The notes under the pieces are model-generated. The model saw only the letters and a program-made list of their open reading frames with translations. It was not told the DNA's origin and did no database searches. Both the position numbers and the translations under genes were made by a program. 63,529 nt of DNA, taken from positions 1 to 63,529 of the forward strand of contig CAZTRD010000004.1 of NCBI GenBank assembly GCA_964616145.1. The letters run 5' to 3'. Origin of the DNA: JAQTNP01 sp964616145. GTDB taxonomy: Bacteria > Patescibacteriota > Minisyncoccia > Minisyncoccales > PEYH01. Shown in pieces: positions 57,649 to 63,529 of this stretch; within the stretch, counting starts at the first letter, position 1, and the number at the start of each line of letters is the position of its first letter.

Positions 57649-57731
57649 GGGCGAATGGTGGAACTGGAGATACACACTGGACTTAGGTTCCAGTCCTTAA
57701 ATGGATGGGGGTTCGAGTCCCCCTTCGCCTA
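57649..57731 (+). tRNA. tRNA-Leu(TAG)
   Basis: Acceptor GGGCGAA/TTCGCCT, long variable arm, anticodon stem-loop CTGGA-CTTAGGT-TCCAG. No encoded CCA. Confidence 0.9.
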
Positions 57732-57766
57732 CTATATGTTACTGTTTAAAAACGAAGGAAATTACA

Positions 57767-57997
57767 ATGCCTAGGATTAAAGCACATGTTGGTGAGAAGA
57801 ATGAAACTCAGTGCATGGTATATCACAAAGACTCTTCATTTATATATTACAGACCCCCGGATACTCAACTTAAGCATTTCGGACGTTTTTTGACACTAAG
57901 GATTGGCGGAAAACGTTCTGCAGTTCAAATAGTTCTTAAGGGCAGAGAGATTAATTCTCTTAAGAAAATTCTAGAAAAAGTTGGTGAATTAGACTAA
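57767..57997 (+). CDS. Hypothetical protein (76 aa)
   Basis: ATG 57767 with GAAGGAAATTACA upstream; the longer frame reads through the tRNA. Basic, beta-rich start, helical end. Function unknown. Confidence 0.55.
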   Translation: MPRIKAHVGEKNETQCMVYHKDSSFIYYRPPDTQLKHFGRFLTLRIGGKRSAVQIVLKGREINSLKKILEKVGELD

Positions 57998-57999
57998 AG

Positions 58000-58345
58000 T
58001 ATAGGTACTTATCGTAAATATTAGAAGGAGTGATGCAACTTTATTTACGTATGAGCTCCAAAGATTACATATAAATTGGATACGTTGTGTCCTGGACAAT
58101 AAACACAATTCCTTTTTGTATGCAATAAGATGTCAAAACTATTGTTAAAACTAGTTTGAACCTTACGAGGTATAAAACTGAGCGGAGTAAATATCCCCGT
58201 TGTTTTGAATGAACTATAACATATGTCCAGGGGTAGAGTATGTTGTTATTCAAACGGCTTTTCGAAGCTTATCTTTTTATTACTTAAGCATCTACGACAT
58301 CTAAGAGACTTGATCGTTTTCAAGCTTTGGAGGTACTTATAAATT
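58000..58345 (+). other. Noncoding stretch with inverted repeats (E7)
   Basis: About 350 bases without a convincing gene. CCTGGACA (58091) pairs with TGTCCAGG (58224). GCTT-TTCG-AAGC (about 58258) followed by ATCTTTTT is a terminator-like hairpin. GTACTTAT occurs as a direct repeat at both ends. A 13-codon ORF with AAGGAG lies at about 58034. Confidence 0.4.
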
Positions 58346-58347
58346 AA

Positions 58348-58418
58348 GCGTTATTGATGTAATGGTAGCATAAGACCCTTCCATGGTTTATGTATCGGTT
58401 CGAATCCGATATAACGCT
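58348..58418 (+). tRNA. tRNA-Gly(TCC)
   Basis: Acceptor GCGTTAT/ATAACGC, anticodon loop CTTCCAT, T arm ATCGG-TTCGAAT-CCGAT. No encoded CCA. Confidence 0.9.
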
Positions 58419-58434
58419 CTGTAAAGGATTTAAA

Positions 58435-59274
58435 ATGGAAATTTTGGATGATTTTTTCTTTATAGCCCCGGCAATCCCGGAGACTATAGCTTTTCCTATA
58501 CAAGATAAACGTTTGCAGACTATGTTGGCTTGGTATGCTACAAATAAAGATTTGAACTTAGGTACTGGAGGAAAAGACGAGATACGTAGGTTAGATAGCA
58601 TTTTCGATTTAAAGAATACATTACAATGCCCAATTTGCGAAAGTTTTTACGGTTTGGAGATTGAACGTTTAACAGGTATATGTGATTCCTGTAAGAAAGA
58701 ATTAGAAAAAAGAACTATAAAACACAGTCCGACAGAACTTCAACTACACCATAAAGAAGGTGGATATACCAAGCTTAAAAATGTAGCTTCTGTATTTCGT
58801 TCTTGGGAGTGGCGGAAAGTATGCGATGAGGTGATGAAATGTGATGTGATGTGCGCCTGCGATCACACATATTTAACGCAGAAATTACGCCCTTTTATGA
58901 TTTTAAAGAAGAGGGATGATGAGGGGAATAGGGTAATAGAAGTTAAACAGAGAATGGCTGTTGGATGGTGGCAGAGAAGATTGGAAAGACAGGATGTGGT
59001 TTTGAGATGGACTGGCAATAGTATGGCTGGAATTATAAACAAACAGGATGAGCTTACATTATCTTCCGTAGATAAGTATGCTGATGATATTAGAATTGAT
59101 GACATTGTTTGGTGCAGTGTTGGTGGATATACGTATTGTCACTTCGTAAAGATGATTCAAACAGGTAAAAATAAAAATAGATATTGGATAGAAGATAGGT
59201 ATGGGAAACCCCAGGGGTTTGCCGATGAAATATACGGAGTAGTTTCAAAAATTAACGGGGAGAAGTATTGTTGA
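58435..59274 (+). CDS. Zinc-containing protein with a C-terminal SH3/S24-like domain (279 aa)
   Basis: ATG 58435 with AAAGGATTTAAA upstream. CPIC and CDSC pairs near residue 65-90, a helical middle with Cys residues, then DDIVWCSVGGYTYCHFVKMI and EIYGVVSKI, which resemble the small barrel found in phage relatives of S24 peptidases. No catalytic Ser/Lys pair is evident. Function unknown. Confidence 0.55.
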   Translation: MEILDDFFFIAPAIPETIAFPIQDKRLQTMLAWYATNKDLNLGTGGKDEIRRLDSIFDLKNTLQCPICESFYGLEIERLTGICDSCKKELEKRTIKHSPTELQLHHKEGGYTKLKNVASVFRSWEWRKVCDEVMKCDVMCACDHTYLTQKLRPFMILKKRDDEGNRVIEVKQRMAVGWWQRRLERQDVVLRWTGNSMAGIINKQDELTLSSVDKYADDIRIDDIVWCSVGGYTYCHFVKMIQTGKNKNRYWIEDRYGKPQGFADEIYGVVSKINGEKYC

Positions 59275-59525
59275 TATTTAGTTTATTTAAGAAGAGAGAA
59301 CATCACAAACATAAATGTGATTCGTGTGGGACAGTTAAGACAGGGATAAATCATTCCCTAGTATATTGTATTTGCGGGAAAGAGATGAGGAAGTTAAAGG
59401 TGAATGTGAAGAAGTTGAGTATATTGTTATTTTTTGTATTGCTGTTCTGTAGTTGTCGGACAACATGTATTAGAGATGTGGATAGTGATTACGGAATATA
59501 TAAAGCTGAGGCGGTAGATAGGTAG
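59268..59525 (+). CDS. Zinc ribbon fused to a lipoprotein-like hydrophobic segment (85 aa)
   Basis: From TTG 59268 the product has CDSC and CICG, then KVNVKKLSILLFFVLLFCSC. An internal ATG (59384) behind GGGAAAGAG would give a small stand-alone lipoprotein (MRKLKVNVKK..., lipobox-like FCSC). Both products may be made. Overlaps the previous gene by seven bases. Confidence 0.45.
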   Translation: MLIFSLFKKREHHKHKCDSCGTVKTGINHSLVYCICGKEMRKLKVNVKKLSILLFFVLLFCSCRTTCIRDVDSDYGIYKAEAVDR

Positions 59526-59533
59526 TTTAATAT

Positions 59534-59620
59534 GCCGGGGTGGCTGAGTGGTCTAAAGCAGCACACCTGTAATGTGCCGAGTCATTGACTCCATAGGTTC
59601 GAATCCTATCTCCGGCTCCA
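59534..59620 (+). tRNA. Type II tRNA with TGT anticodon (predicted Thr, unusual)
   Basis: Acceptor GCCGGGG/CTCCGGC, encoded CCA, anticodon stem GCACA/TGTGC with loop CCTGTAA, and a long variable arm (GAGTC-ATT-GACTC). The body resembles bacterial tRNA-Tyr/Ser, not tRNA-Thr. Position 33 is C, not T. Confidence 0.8.
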
Positions 59621-59636
59621 GTTTTAAGGTGTAAAG

Positions 59637-59891
59637 ATGCTTAAGAAAAAAGATTGTGTTATTGGAAATTTGTATAGAGTTGCGGATAATAATTTATTTA
59701 TTTTTGAGTTGGGATGCCCTCCTCTTATAGGAAAATCTTGGAAATTATATAAGGGAGCTGCATATAGATTGCTTAAAGGTCCTTATAAGATTGACAGAAG
59801 AATTAATACTGTTGATTTAGAGATTCTCGAAGGTGATGAGAAATGTAGTGCTTATTACTGTGATTTTTTATGGAAATCTGTAAAGAATTGA
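59637..59891 (+). CDS. Hypothetical protein (84 aa)
   Basis: AAGGTGTAAAG upstream of ATG. Beta-rich (NLYRVADNNLFIFEL), likely a small barrel. No family recognised. Confidence 0.55.
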   Translation: MLKKKDCVIGNLYRVADNNLFIFELGCPPLIGKSWKLYKGAAYRLLKGPYKIDRRINTVDLEILEGDEKCSAYYCDFLWKSVKN

Positions 59892-59932
59892 TTATTACAT
59901 TAAAAACATAAATTTTAATTTGGAATTTAGTA

Positions 59933-60448
59933 ATGGATGTAAAGATTTGTAGTACGGAAGAGTTGTTAGATATCTTACAAAACGGTTACGTAGATTCATA
60001 TGTCATATCTATAAGAGATACTGCGGGATCTTCTCTATATGCTGAAATAGATAAGTATGTTTTAAACTGTATAAATCTATTTCACCTATACTTCGATGAT
60101 ATATGGTCTCCAGAGCATTTGTTTTACAACTATCACACTTTAAGATACGGACAGTTGTTGGCATTATTAAAGTGGGTTTCCGGAAAAAACTCCTTTATTA
60201 TCCAGTGCACTAGTGGACTAAGTAGATCCGCAGCAATTGCATATGTGATAGGTTGTGGTAGGATGAAGCCAGAAGAAGCGGCAAAGCTGTTAGATCTGAA
60301 TAAACATCACCCTAATCCTTTCGTTGTTAAGTTGGGAGCCAAGGTTTTAAATAACCCTTCTATAGAAACATACGGGTATTCTAATTTTACTATGTTGGAT
60401 ACTAGAGACGATCCTTGTAAAGGTATGCCGGAATTTGTTGAAAGTTAA
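59933..60448 (+). CDS. Dual-specificity protein phosphatase-like (171 aa)
   Basis: Cys-based phosphatase P-loop QCTSGLSRSAAIAYVI: catalytic Cys92 and Arg98 in a CxxGxSRS motif, followed by the helix expected in the family. A likely general acid is in YFDDIWSPEH upstream. It could dephosphorylate Tyr/Ser/Thr on host proteins, or an RNA 5' end as some relatives do. Ribosome site GGAATTTAGTA. Confidence 0.72.
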   Translation: MDVKICSTEELLDILQNGYVDSYVISIRDTAGSSLYAEIDKYVLNCINLFHLYFDDIWSPEHLFYNYHTLRYGQLLALLKWVSGKNSFIIQCTSGLSRSAAIAYVIGCGRMKPEEAAKLLDLNKHHPNPFVVKLGAKVLNNPSIETYGYSNFTMLDTRDDPCKGMPEFVES

Positions 60449-60456
60449 ATAATTTG

Positions 60457-60585
60457 GTTTCCCGAATCGTCCAAAACTGTCCCGGAAATCACCAAAAGCA
60501 GTTCGTACAGCTTTTCTGATTTTGTCTGATAAGATGAAGATCTGTAGTACAGAGATGTGTGTTCGGACTACACACTTCGGGAGAT
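60457..60585 (+). ncRNA. Structured noncoding segment E8
   Basis: GTTTCCCGAA pairs with TTCGGGAGAT (10 bp with G-T pairs). Inside are a palindrome TCTGTA-G-TACAGA and a hairpin GTGTGT-TCGGACT-ACACAC with a seven-base loop. It lies between the phosphatase gene and the 60606 gene. Confidence 0.45.
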
Positions 60586-60605
60586 CTATGTTATAAGGAG
60601 TTGAG

Positions 60606-60881
60606 ATGAAAGTTTATGTAGTAGCTCACTGCGGTACAAAAGGAATTAGATCGAGAACAATAAAAGTTTTTGATGAGTTTGATAAGGTTGTGATATATTT
60701 ATGTATATTAAGGATGGGGGGAATTAGTAAAGAACTTTTAGATGAGTTTTTAAAAGATATTATAGGCAGCACGTCTTATTTGTATAATGTTTATGAATGT
60801 TTTATCAACAATATAGAGGATCCTATTAAAAAATTATCTACTAAAGAGATAGCTTTATTAGCGGAAAGGACTAAGGTTTAA
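60606..60881 (+). CDS. Hypothetical protein (91 aa)
   Basis: ATAAGGAGTTGAG upstream. Alpha/beta, starts KVYVVAHCG. No family recognised. Confidence 0.6.
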   Translation: MKVYVVAHCGTKGIRSRTIKVFDEFDKVVIYLCILRMGGISKELLDEFLKDIIGSTSYLYNVYECFINNIEDPIKKLSTKEIALLAERTKV

Positions 60882-60882
60882 G

Positions 60883-61107
60883 ATGGTAAAGCTTTTATGT
60901 TCTTGTAAACATGAGTTTCAGGACGAAAGATACGGGAAGTATATGCGATTACATAATACTGTTGTTAAGCCTTCGGGAACCGAAGCGCGTTGCACGGTAT
61001 GTGGGGGAAGGAAGACTATCAAGAAGAAGGTGGTTGAAACGACTCCAGAGGAGAAAGCAGTAGTTAAATCTGCAGATAAATCTTCGAAAAAAAGTAAGAG
61101 TAAGTAA
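60883..61107 (+). CDS. Zinc-ribbon protein with basic tail (74 aa)
   Basis: CSCKHEFQDERYGKYMRLHN followed by RCTVCGG is a layout I have seen in many phage small proteins; the last 25 residues are Lys/Ser-rich. Likely nucleic-acid binding; no role established. Confidence 0.65.
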   Translation: MVKLLCSCKHEFQDERYGKYMRLHNTVVKPSGTEARCTVCGGRKTIKKKVVETTPEEKAVVKSADKSSKKSKSK

Positions 61108-61135
61108 CTGAGTTTGTGTGTGAAGGAGACAGAAG

Positions 61136-61639
61136 ATGGCTAGTTTGACCAAGTATCAAATGCAGCGATTGGAAAAGATGGTGAAGGATATTTTGAACGA
61201 AAAGTTGGATGAATGGGGAAAAAAGCATCCCGCACCTGTTCTAAAGCATATTCCTCATCCTAAAGAAGTTGAAGGAGGTAAGGATAGAAAAATTGCAAAA
61301 ATAATTGTAGAGTATTATAGAAACCATATTGAAGAGTTGTTTACTATAATTGAAACACGTGGCTGTTCCTATCGTGATTTGGTTGAGAAAAACACTTATG
61401 TGAGAGGAGCAATTGATGATATGTATAGGAAAATGGAAATTGCTGAAAAAGAATATGATGAAAAATGTAAGGAGGAATATAGGAGACATAATGCTGCTAT
61501 GGAAGAATGGATGGAAAAAAGAAAAAAGCCTGTTAGTAAACTCATGAATGCTGAAAGAGTATTACTAGAGAAGATGTTTTTTGAGTCTAAGGATATAACA
61601 AAATCTTTGGAAGGTTTGAGAACTTTAAAGATCGATTAA
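61136..61639 (+). CDS. Hypothetical coiled-coil protein (167 aa)
   Basis: GAAGGAGACAGAAG upstream. Mostly charged helices with a conserved-looking ETRGCSYRDLVEKN turn. Last gene before a terminator and promoter-like site 5. Function unknown. Confidence 0.6.
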   Translation: MASLTKYQMQRLEKMVKDILNEKLDEWGKKHPAPVLKHIPHPKEVEGGKDRKIAKIIVEYYRNHIEELFTIIETRGCSYRDLVEKNTYVRGAIDDMYRKMEIAEKEYDEKCKEEYRRHNAAMEEWMEKRKKPVSKLMNAERVLLEKMFFESKDITKSLEGLRTLKID

Positions 61640-61661
61640 ATATTTGTATACTTCGGATCTG

Positions 61662-61704
61662 GCAGACGTTCGTTAAAGGAAACCCCCAAATTCCGTCTGC
61701 TTTT
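61662..61704 (+). terminator. Rho-independent terminator
   Basis: GCAGACG/CGTCTGC followed by TTTT. Confidence 0.7.
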
Positions 61705-61730
61705 AAATTCTTTTAAAAAACGGGCATAAT
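61702..61730 (+). promoter_or_regulatory. Putative phage promoter (site 5)
   Basis: TTTAAA at 61702, 17-bp spacer ending GG, CATAAT at 61725, right after the terminator. About 180 bases of leader follow (a hairpin AAAGCT...AGCTTT near 61820-61850, no gene), then tRNA-Lys. Confidence 0.65.
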
Positions 61731-61910
61731 AGTTTGTATCACTTCAATTTTTGTTTGTTTAGGAACTAAGCTGTGCTTCTGATTCTGAACATATGTGCAA
61801 ACTTCTCCATACTTCGGAAAGCTGGAAAAGCGAAAATCTGAAGCTTTTTTGAACGGACATATTGAGTGGGAGAGAGTTGTGATAAAGAATGGTGGTAAAG
61901 TAATATACGT

Positions 61911-61988
61911 GCTCCTGTAGCTCAGCCTGGTAGCAGCAACGGTCTTTTAAACCGTAGGGCGTTGGTTCAAATCCAACCGGGAGTACCA
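61911..61988 (+). tRNA. tRNA-Lys(TTT)
   Basis: Acceptor GCTCCTG/CGGGAGT, encoded CCA, anticodon stem-loop ACGGT-CTTTTAA-ACCGT. Confidence 0.92.
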
Positions 61989-62036
61989 ATTTCTCGAAAT
62001 CTATACGCATATATTTTAACATATATAGGTGTTCTT

Positions 62037-62573
62037 ATGTCAGCCAAAAGATGGTATAGTGTAGGTTTTCGAATAAGAAATGAGTTAAGAGCATCAGTAT
62101 CTTCTCCTTACACTAGGGCTAAAAGGTTATCCAAACTCCGTAATTTGGATGAGGATTCTACGGATATCCTTTCCTTACGTTCTTGGAAAAATCTAAATAA
62201 AGCAAAAAAACAGTGGGAAAGTAAATTTTTATCTTTAAGAAGTTATTTTAAAACATATATAAAACAATATCAAAAAGATATGGAAAGTTTTAATCCATAT
62301 TTTGAATATTTACAAAATTTAATTTATTGTAAAACATGCGGGAGAGAATTTAGATATAGAAAAAGGTATTTAAAAGGATATAGGGATTACATTCTAGAAA
62401 TTTACGTAGATAGATACTACTTCCCCATATATACAGAAGAGGTTCACGAAAGACGTTCTTATAAAAGTAAGAAAGGATGTTTTCCTCCGTCCCCTTTGGT
62501 TCCCCCTTCTGTATATTATAATAGGGAATACTGTAGAAAGATTTTGGAAGAGAAGTATCCTCTACCTTTCTAA
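62037..62573 (+). CDS. Hypothetical very basic protein (178 aa)
   Basis: ATG 62037 with AGGTG six bases upstream; the longer frame starts inside tRNA-Lys. Rich in Arg, Lys and Tyr, with a CKTCG half zinc site near residue 100 and a Pro-rich end. Nucleic-acid binding is likely by composition. Confidence 0.55.
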   Translation: MSAKRWYSVGFRIRNELRASVSSPYTRAKRLSKLRNLDEDSTDILSLRSWKNLNKAKKQWESKFLSLRSYFKTYIKQYQKDMESFNPYFEYLQNLIYCKTCGREFRYRKRYLKGYRDYILEIYVDRYYFPIYTEEVHERRSYKSKKGCFPPSPLVPPSVYYNREYCRKILEEKYPLPF

Positions 62574-62575
62574 AT

Positions 62576-62653
62576 ATATCCTCAGCAAGGGGTGTGTTGC
62601 CGGTGGACTCCAAATCTACTGTGAATAAGAAAGTTCGATTCTTTCGGGATGTG
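62576..62653 (+). tRNA. tRNA-Trp(CCA)
   Basis: Acceptor ATATCCT/GGGATGT, discriminator G, anticodon stem-loop GTGGA-CTCCAAA-TCTAC, T arm GAAAG-TTCGATT-CTTTC. Starts two bases after a stop codon. Weak acceptor stem and a long variable region. No encoded CCA. Confidence 0.75.
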
Positions 62654-62674
62654 CTGAAAATAAAGAATTTGTTT

Positions 62675-62750
62675 TGGGGGATGGTGTAATTGGCTGCATG
62701 GAAGATTTTGATTCTTCAGGTTTAGGGTTCGAGTCCCTATCCCCCAGCCA
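62675..62750 (+). tRNA. tRNA-Gln(TTG)
   Basis: Acceptor TGGGGGA/TCCCCCA, discriminator G, encoded CCA, anticodon stem-loop GAAGA-TTTTGAT-TCTTC. Confidence 0.9.
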
Positions 62751-62806
62751 ATTTATAATTTGTGTTGAAGTTTATTGAAAAGTAAAAAGTAAAAAGGAAA
62801 ACTGGA

Positions 62807-63301
62807 ATGGAAACATTCAGAACGTATGTGTATGAAAGCAAGGATATTCCGGGAATGATTCCTGGAGGATGTATTCACGCCAGCACAATTCAAGAAGGTG
62901 CCTGTGTGAAGGTGGGGCTGGCTTTTTGTAGTCCGGAAGATGCGTTTGAAATGCAGAAAGCTGCAGTTAAGAGTATGGGTAGGGCTGTAGGAAAGTTATC
63001 CTGCAAGAACGGTGATACCCAGAAATACGCCCCCAACGCATTCCTTATAGCGCTGGAAATTATTACAGATGAAAATATCTTTGATCGTATCTTACGTGTA
63101 TTGACAGCTGTTGCTGACGGTAGTTATTTCAAGATACATAGGAAGGGAAAGCATATAAATGCAGCACATATGATTGCTGACGGGAGAATTGATGGTGTTT
63201 TTGCAGTTTTAGGAAACATCAACATCCCGTCATGGTGCTGCCCGAAGAAACTTAAGAAAAATAGAAATAATACGAAAGAACAACCTAAGGAATTGGAATA
63301 G
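62807..63301 (+). CDS. Hypothetical protein (164 aa)
   Basis: AAAAAGGAAAACTGGA upstream. Alpha/beta domain, then CCPKKLKKNRNN and EQPKELE. The stop TAG is followed in frame by EQPKELKECWNM and TAA, because a 24-bp unit is tandemly repeated across the stop. The stop may be a recent truncation or be read through at low level. Confidence 0.6.
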   Translation: METFRTYVYESKDIPGMIPGGCIHASTIQEGACVKVGLAFCSPEDAFEMQKAAVKSMGRAVGKLSCKNGDTQKYAPNAFLIALEIITDENIFDRILRVLTAVADGSYFKIHRKGKHINAAHMIADGRIDGVFAVLGNINIPSWCCPKKLKKNRNNTKEQPKELE

Positions 63302-63318
63302 GAACAGCCTAAAGAATT

Positions 63319-63356
63319 GAAGGAATGCTGGAACATGTAATGTTCTGCATTCCTTC
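63319..63356 (+). terminator. Hairpin, probable terminator
   Basis: GAAGGAATGC/GCATTCCTTC with an inner GAACAT/ATGTTC pairing, followed by TAAGTTTG. No long T-run, so termination strength is uncertain. Confidence 0.55.
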
Positions 63357-63385
63357 TAAGTTTGAGCAACAGGCAAAAAGGAGAT

Positions 63386-63529
63386 ATGATGGAAGCTGAG
63401 TATAAAGATTTTATACCTTTAATGGAGTACGATTCCTTCGGGAATTTGATTCATTATAAGGACTCAGACGGTTATGAGGAATGGAGGGAGTACGATCCCT
63501 CAGGGAATCTGATTCGTTACAGGAATTCA
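63386..63529 (+). CDS. YD-type repeat protein, N-terminal part (3' truncated)
   Basis: AGGCAAAAAGGAGAT upstream of ATG. After MMEAEYKDFIPLM the 21-residue repeat begins (EYDSFGNLIHYKDSDGYEEW...) and runs open to the window end. With the fragment at 2-214 it probably forms one gene of unknown repeat number. No signal peptide is visible. Confidence 0.8.
   Translation, partial: MMEAEYKDFIPLMEYDSFGNLIHYKDSDGYEEWREYDPSGNLIRYRNS

Noticed and set aside
57998..58345. Possible CRISPR-like direct repeats (GTACTTAT)
   Set aside because: Only two copies of eight bases, unequal context, no regular spacers.
62807..63340. Amber (TAG) stop-codon recoding in this phage
   Set aside because: Many genes in the window end cleanly in TAG, and no suppressor tRNA with a CTA anticodon was found.

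Overview
The window is most likely part of the genome of a large, AT-rich, tailed double-stranded DNA phage (Caudoviricetes). The evidence is a terminase large subunit, a dense replication and recombination module, 21 tRNA genes, short intergenic gaps, and many small unknown ORFs with overlapping start and stop codons. Genes use AGGAG-type Shine-Dalgarno sites, with TTG and GTG starts quite often, which argues against a Bacteroidota host. A class III (oxygen-sensitive) ribonucleotide reductase (NrdD and NrdG) points to an anaerobic host. The YD-type 21-residue repeats at both ends recall repeat proteins I associate with spirochaetes, but that is weak evidence. No capsid, portal, tail or lysis genes are recognisable, so this is a fragment. 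Both contig ends stop inside a 63-bp tandem repeat, which probably broke the assembly.

Layout. 1-3.2 kb: end of the repeat protein, then small unknown genes. 3.3-8.4 kb: two minus-strand genes, an unknown protein and the terminase large subunit carrying an intein, flanking a plus-strand cluster of small paralogues. 8.5-32 kb: a rightward replication and recombination module, in order SbcD/gp47-like nuclease, SbcC/gp46-like ATPase, NrdG, UvsW-like helicase, DnaB-like helicase, CHC2/TOPRIM primase, ATP-dependent DNA ligase, family A DNA polymerase split by a group I intron with an HNH ORF, a possible ssDNA-binding protein, RecA/UvsX-like recombinase, a degenerate DnaQ-like protein and a RuvC-like resolvase. 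32-43 kb: a GP88-family protein, NrdD, a glutaredoxin-like protein, more small paralogues, a MoxR-type AAA ATPase with a VWA/metallopeptidase-like partner, a glycosyltransferase and a lipoprotein. 43.2-62.8 kb: 21 tRNA genes interleaved with dozens of very small genes (many zinc ribbons), several apparently structured noncoding segments, a second (RepB-type) primase, a nucleoside 2-deoxyribosyltransferase-like protein and a dual-specificity-phosphatase-like protein. 63.4 kb to the end: start of another copy, or the same copy, of the repeat protein.

How the genes fit together. The early module resembles T4-style recombination-dependent replication: end resection (gp46/47-like), strand exchange (UvsX-like), branch migration (UvsW-like), resolution (RuvC-like) and synthesis by PolA, DnaB and primase. 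NrdD, NrdG and the glutaredoxin would supply dNTPs without oxygen.

The most interesting signals, by direct reading: (1) about 15 otherwise dissimilar small proteins end in the same C-terminal helix, roughly [LFI]Kxx.[AS][AVIL]xxL-COOH; (2) a recurrent promoter-like pattern TTTAAA-N17-CATAAT, always preceded by GG, at the heads of gene blocks; (3) a series of noncoding segments between tRNAs, each closed by a 7-15 bp inverted repeat; (4) a type II tRNA body carrying a TGT anticodon. The 100-N run at 17677-17776 looks like an artificial scaffold gap: its flanks share 15 bp, and collapsing them restores one open frame.
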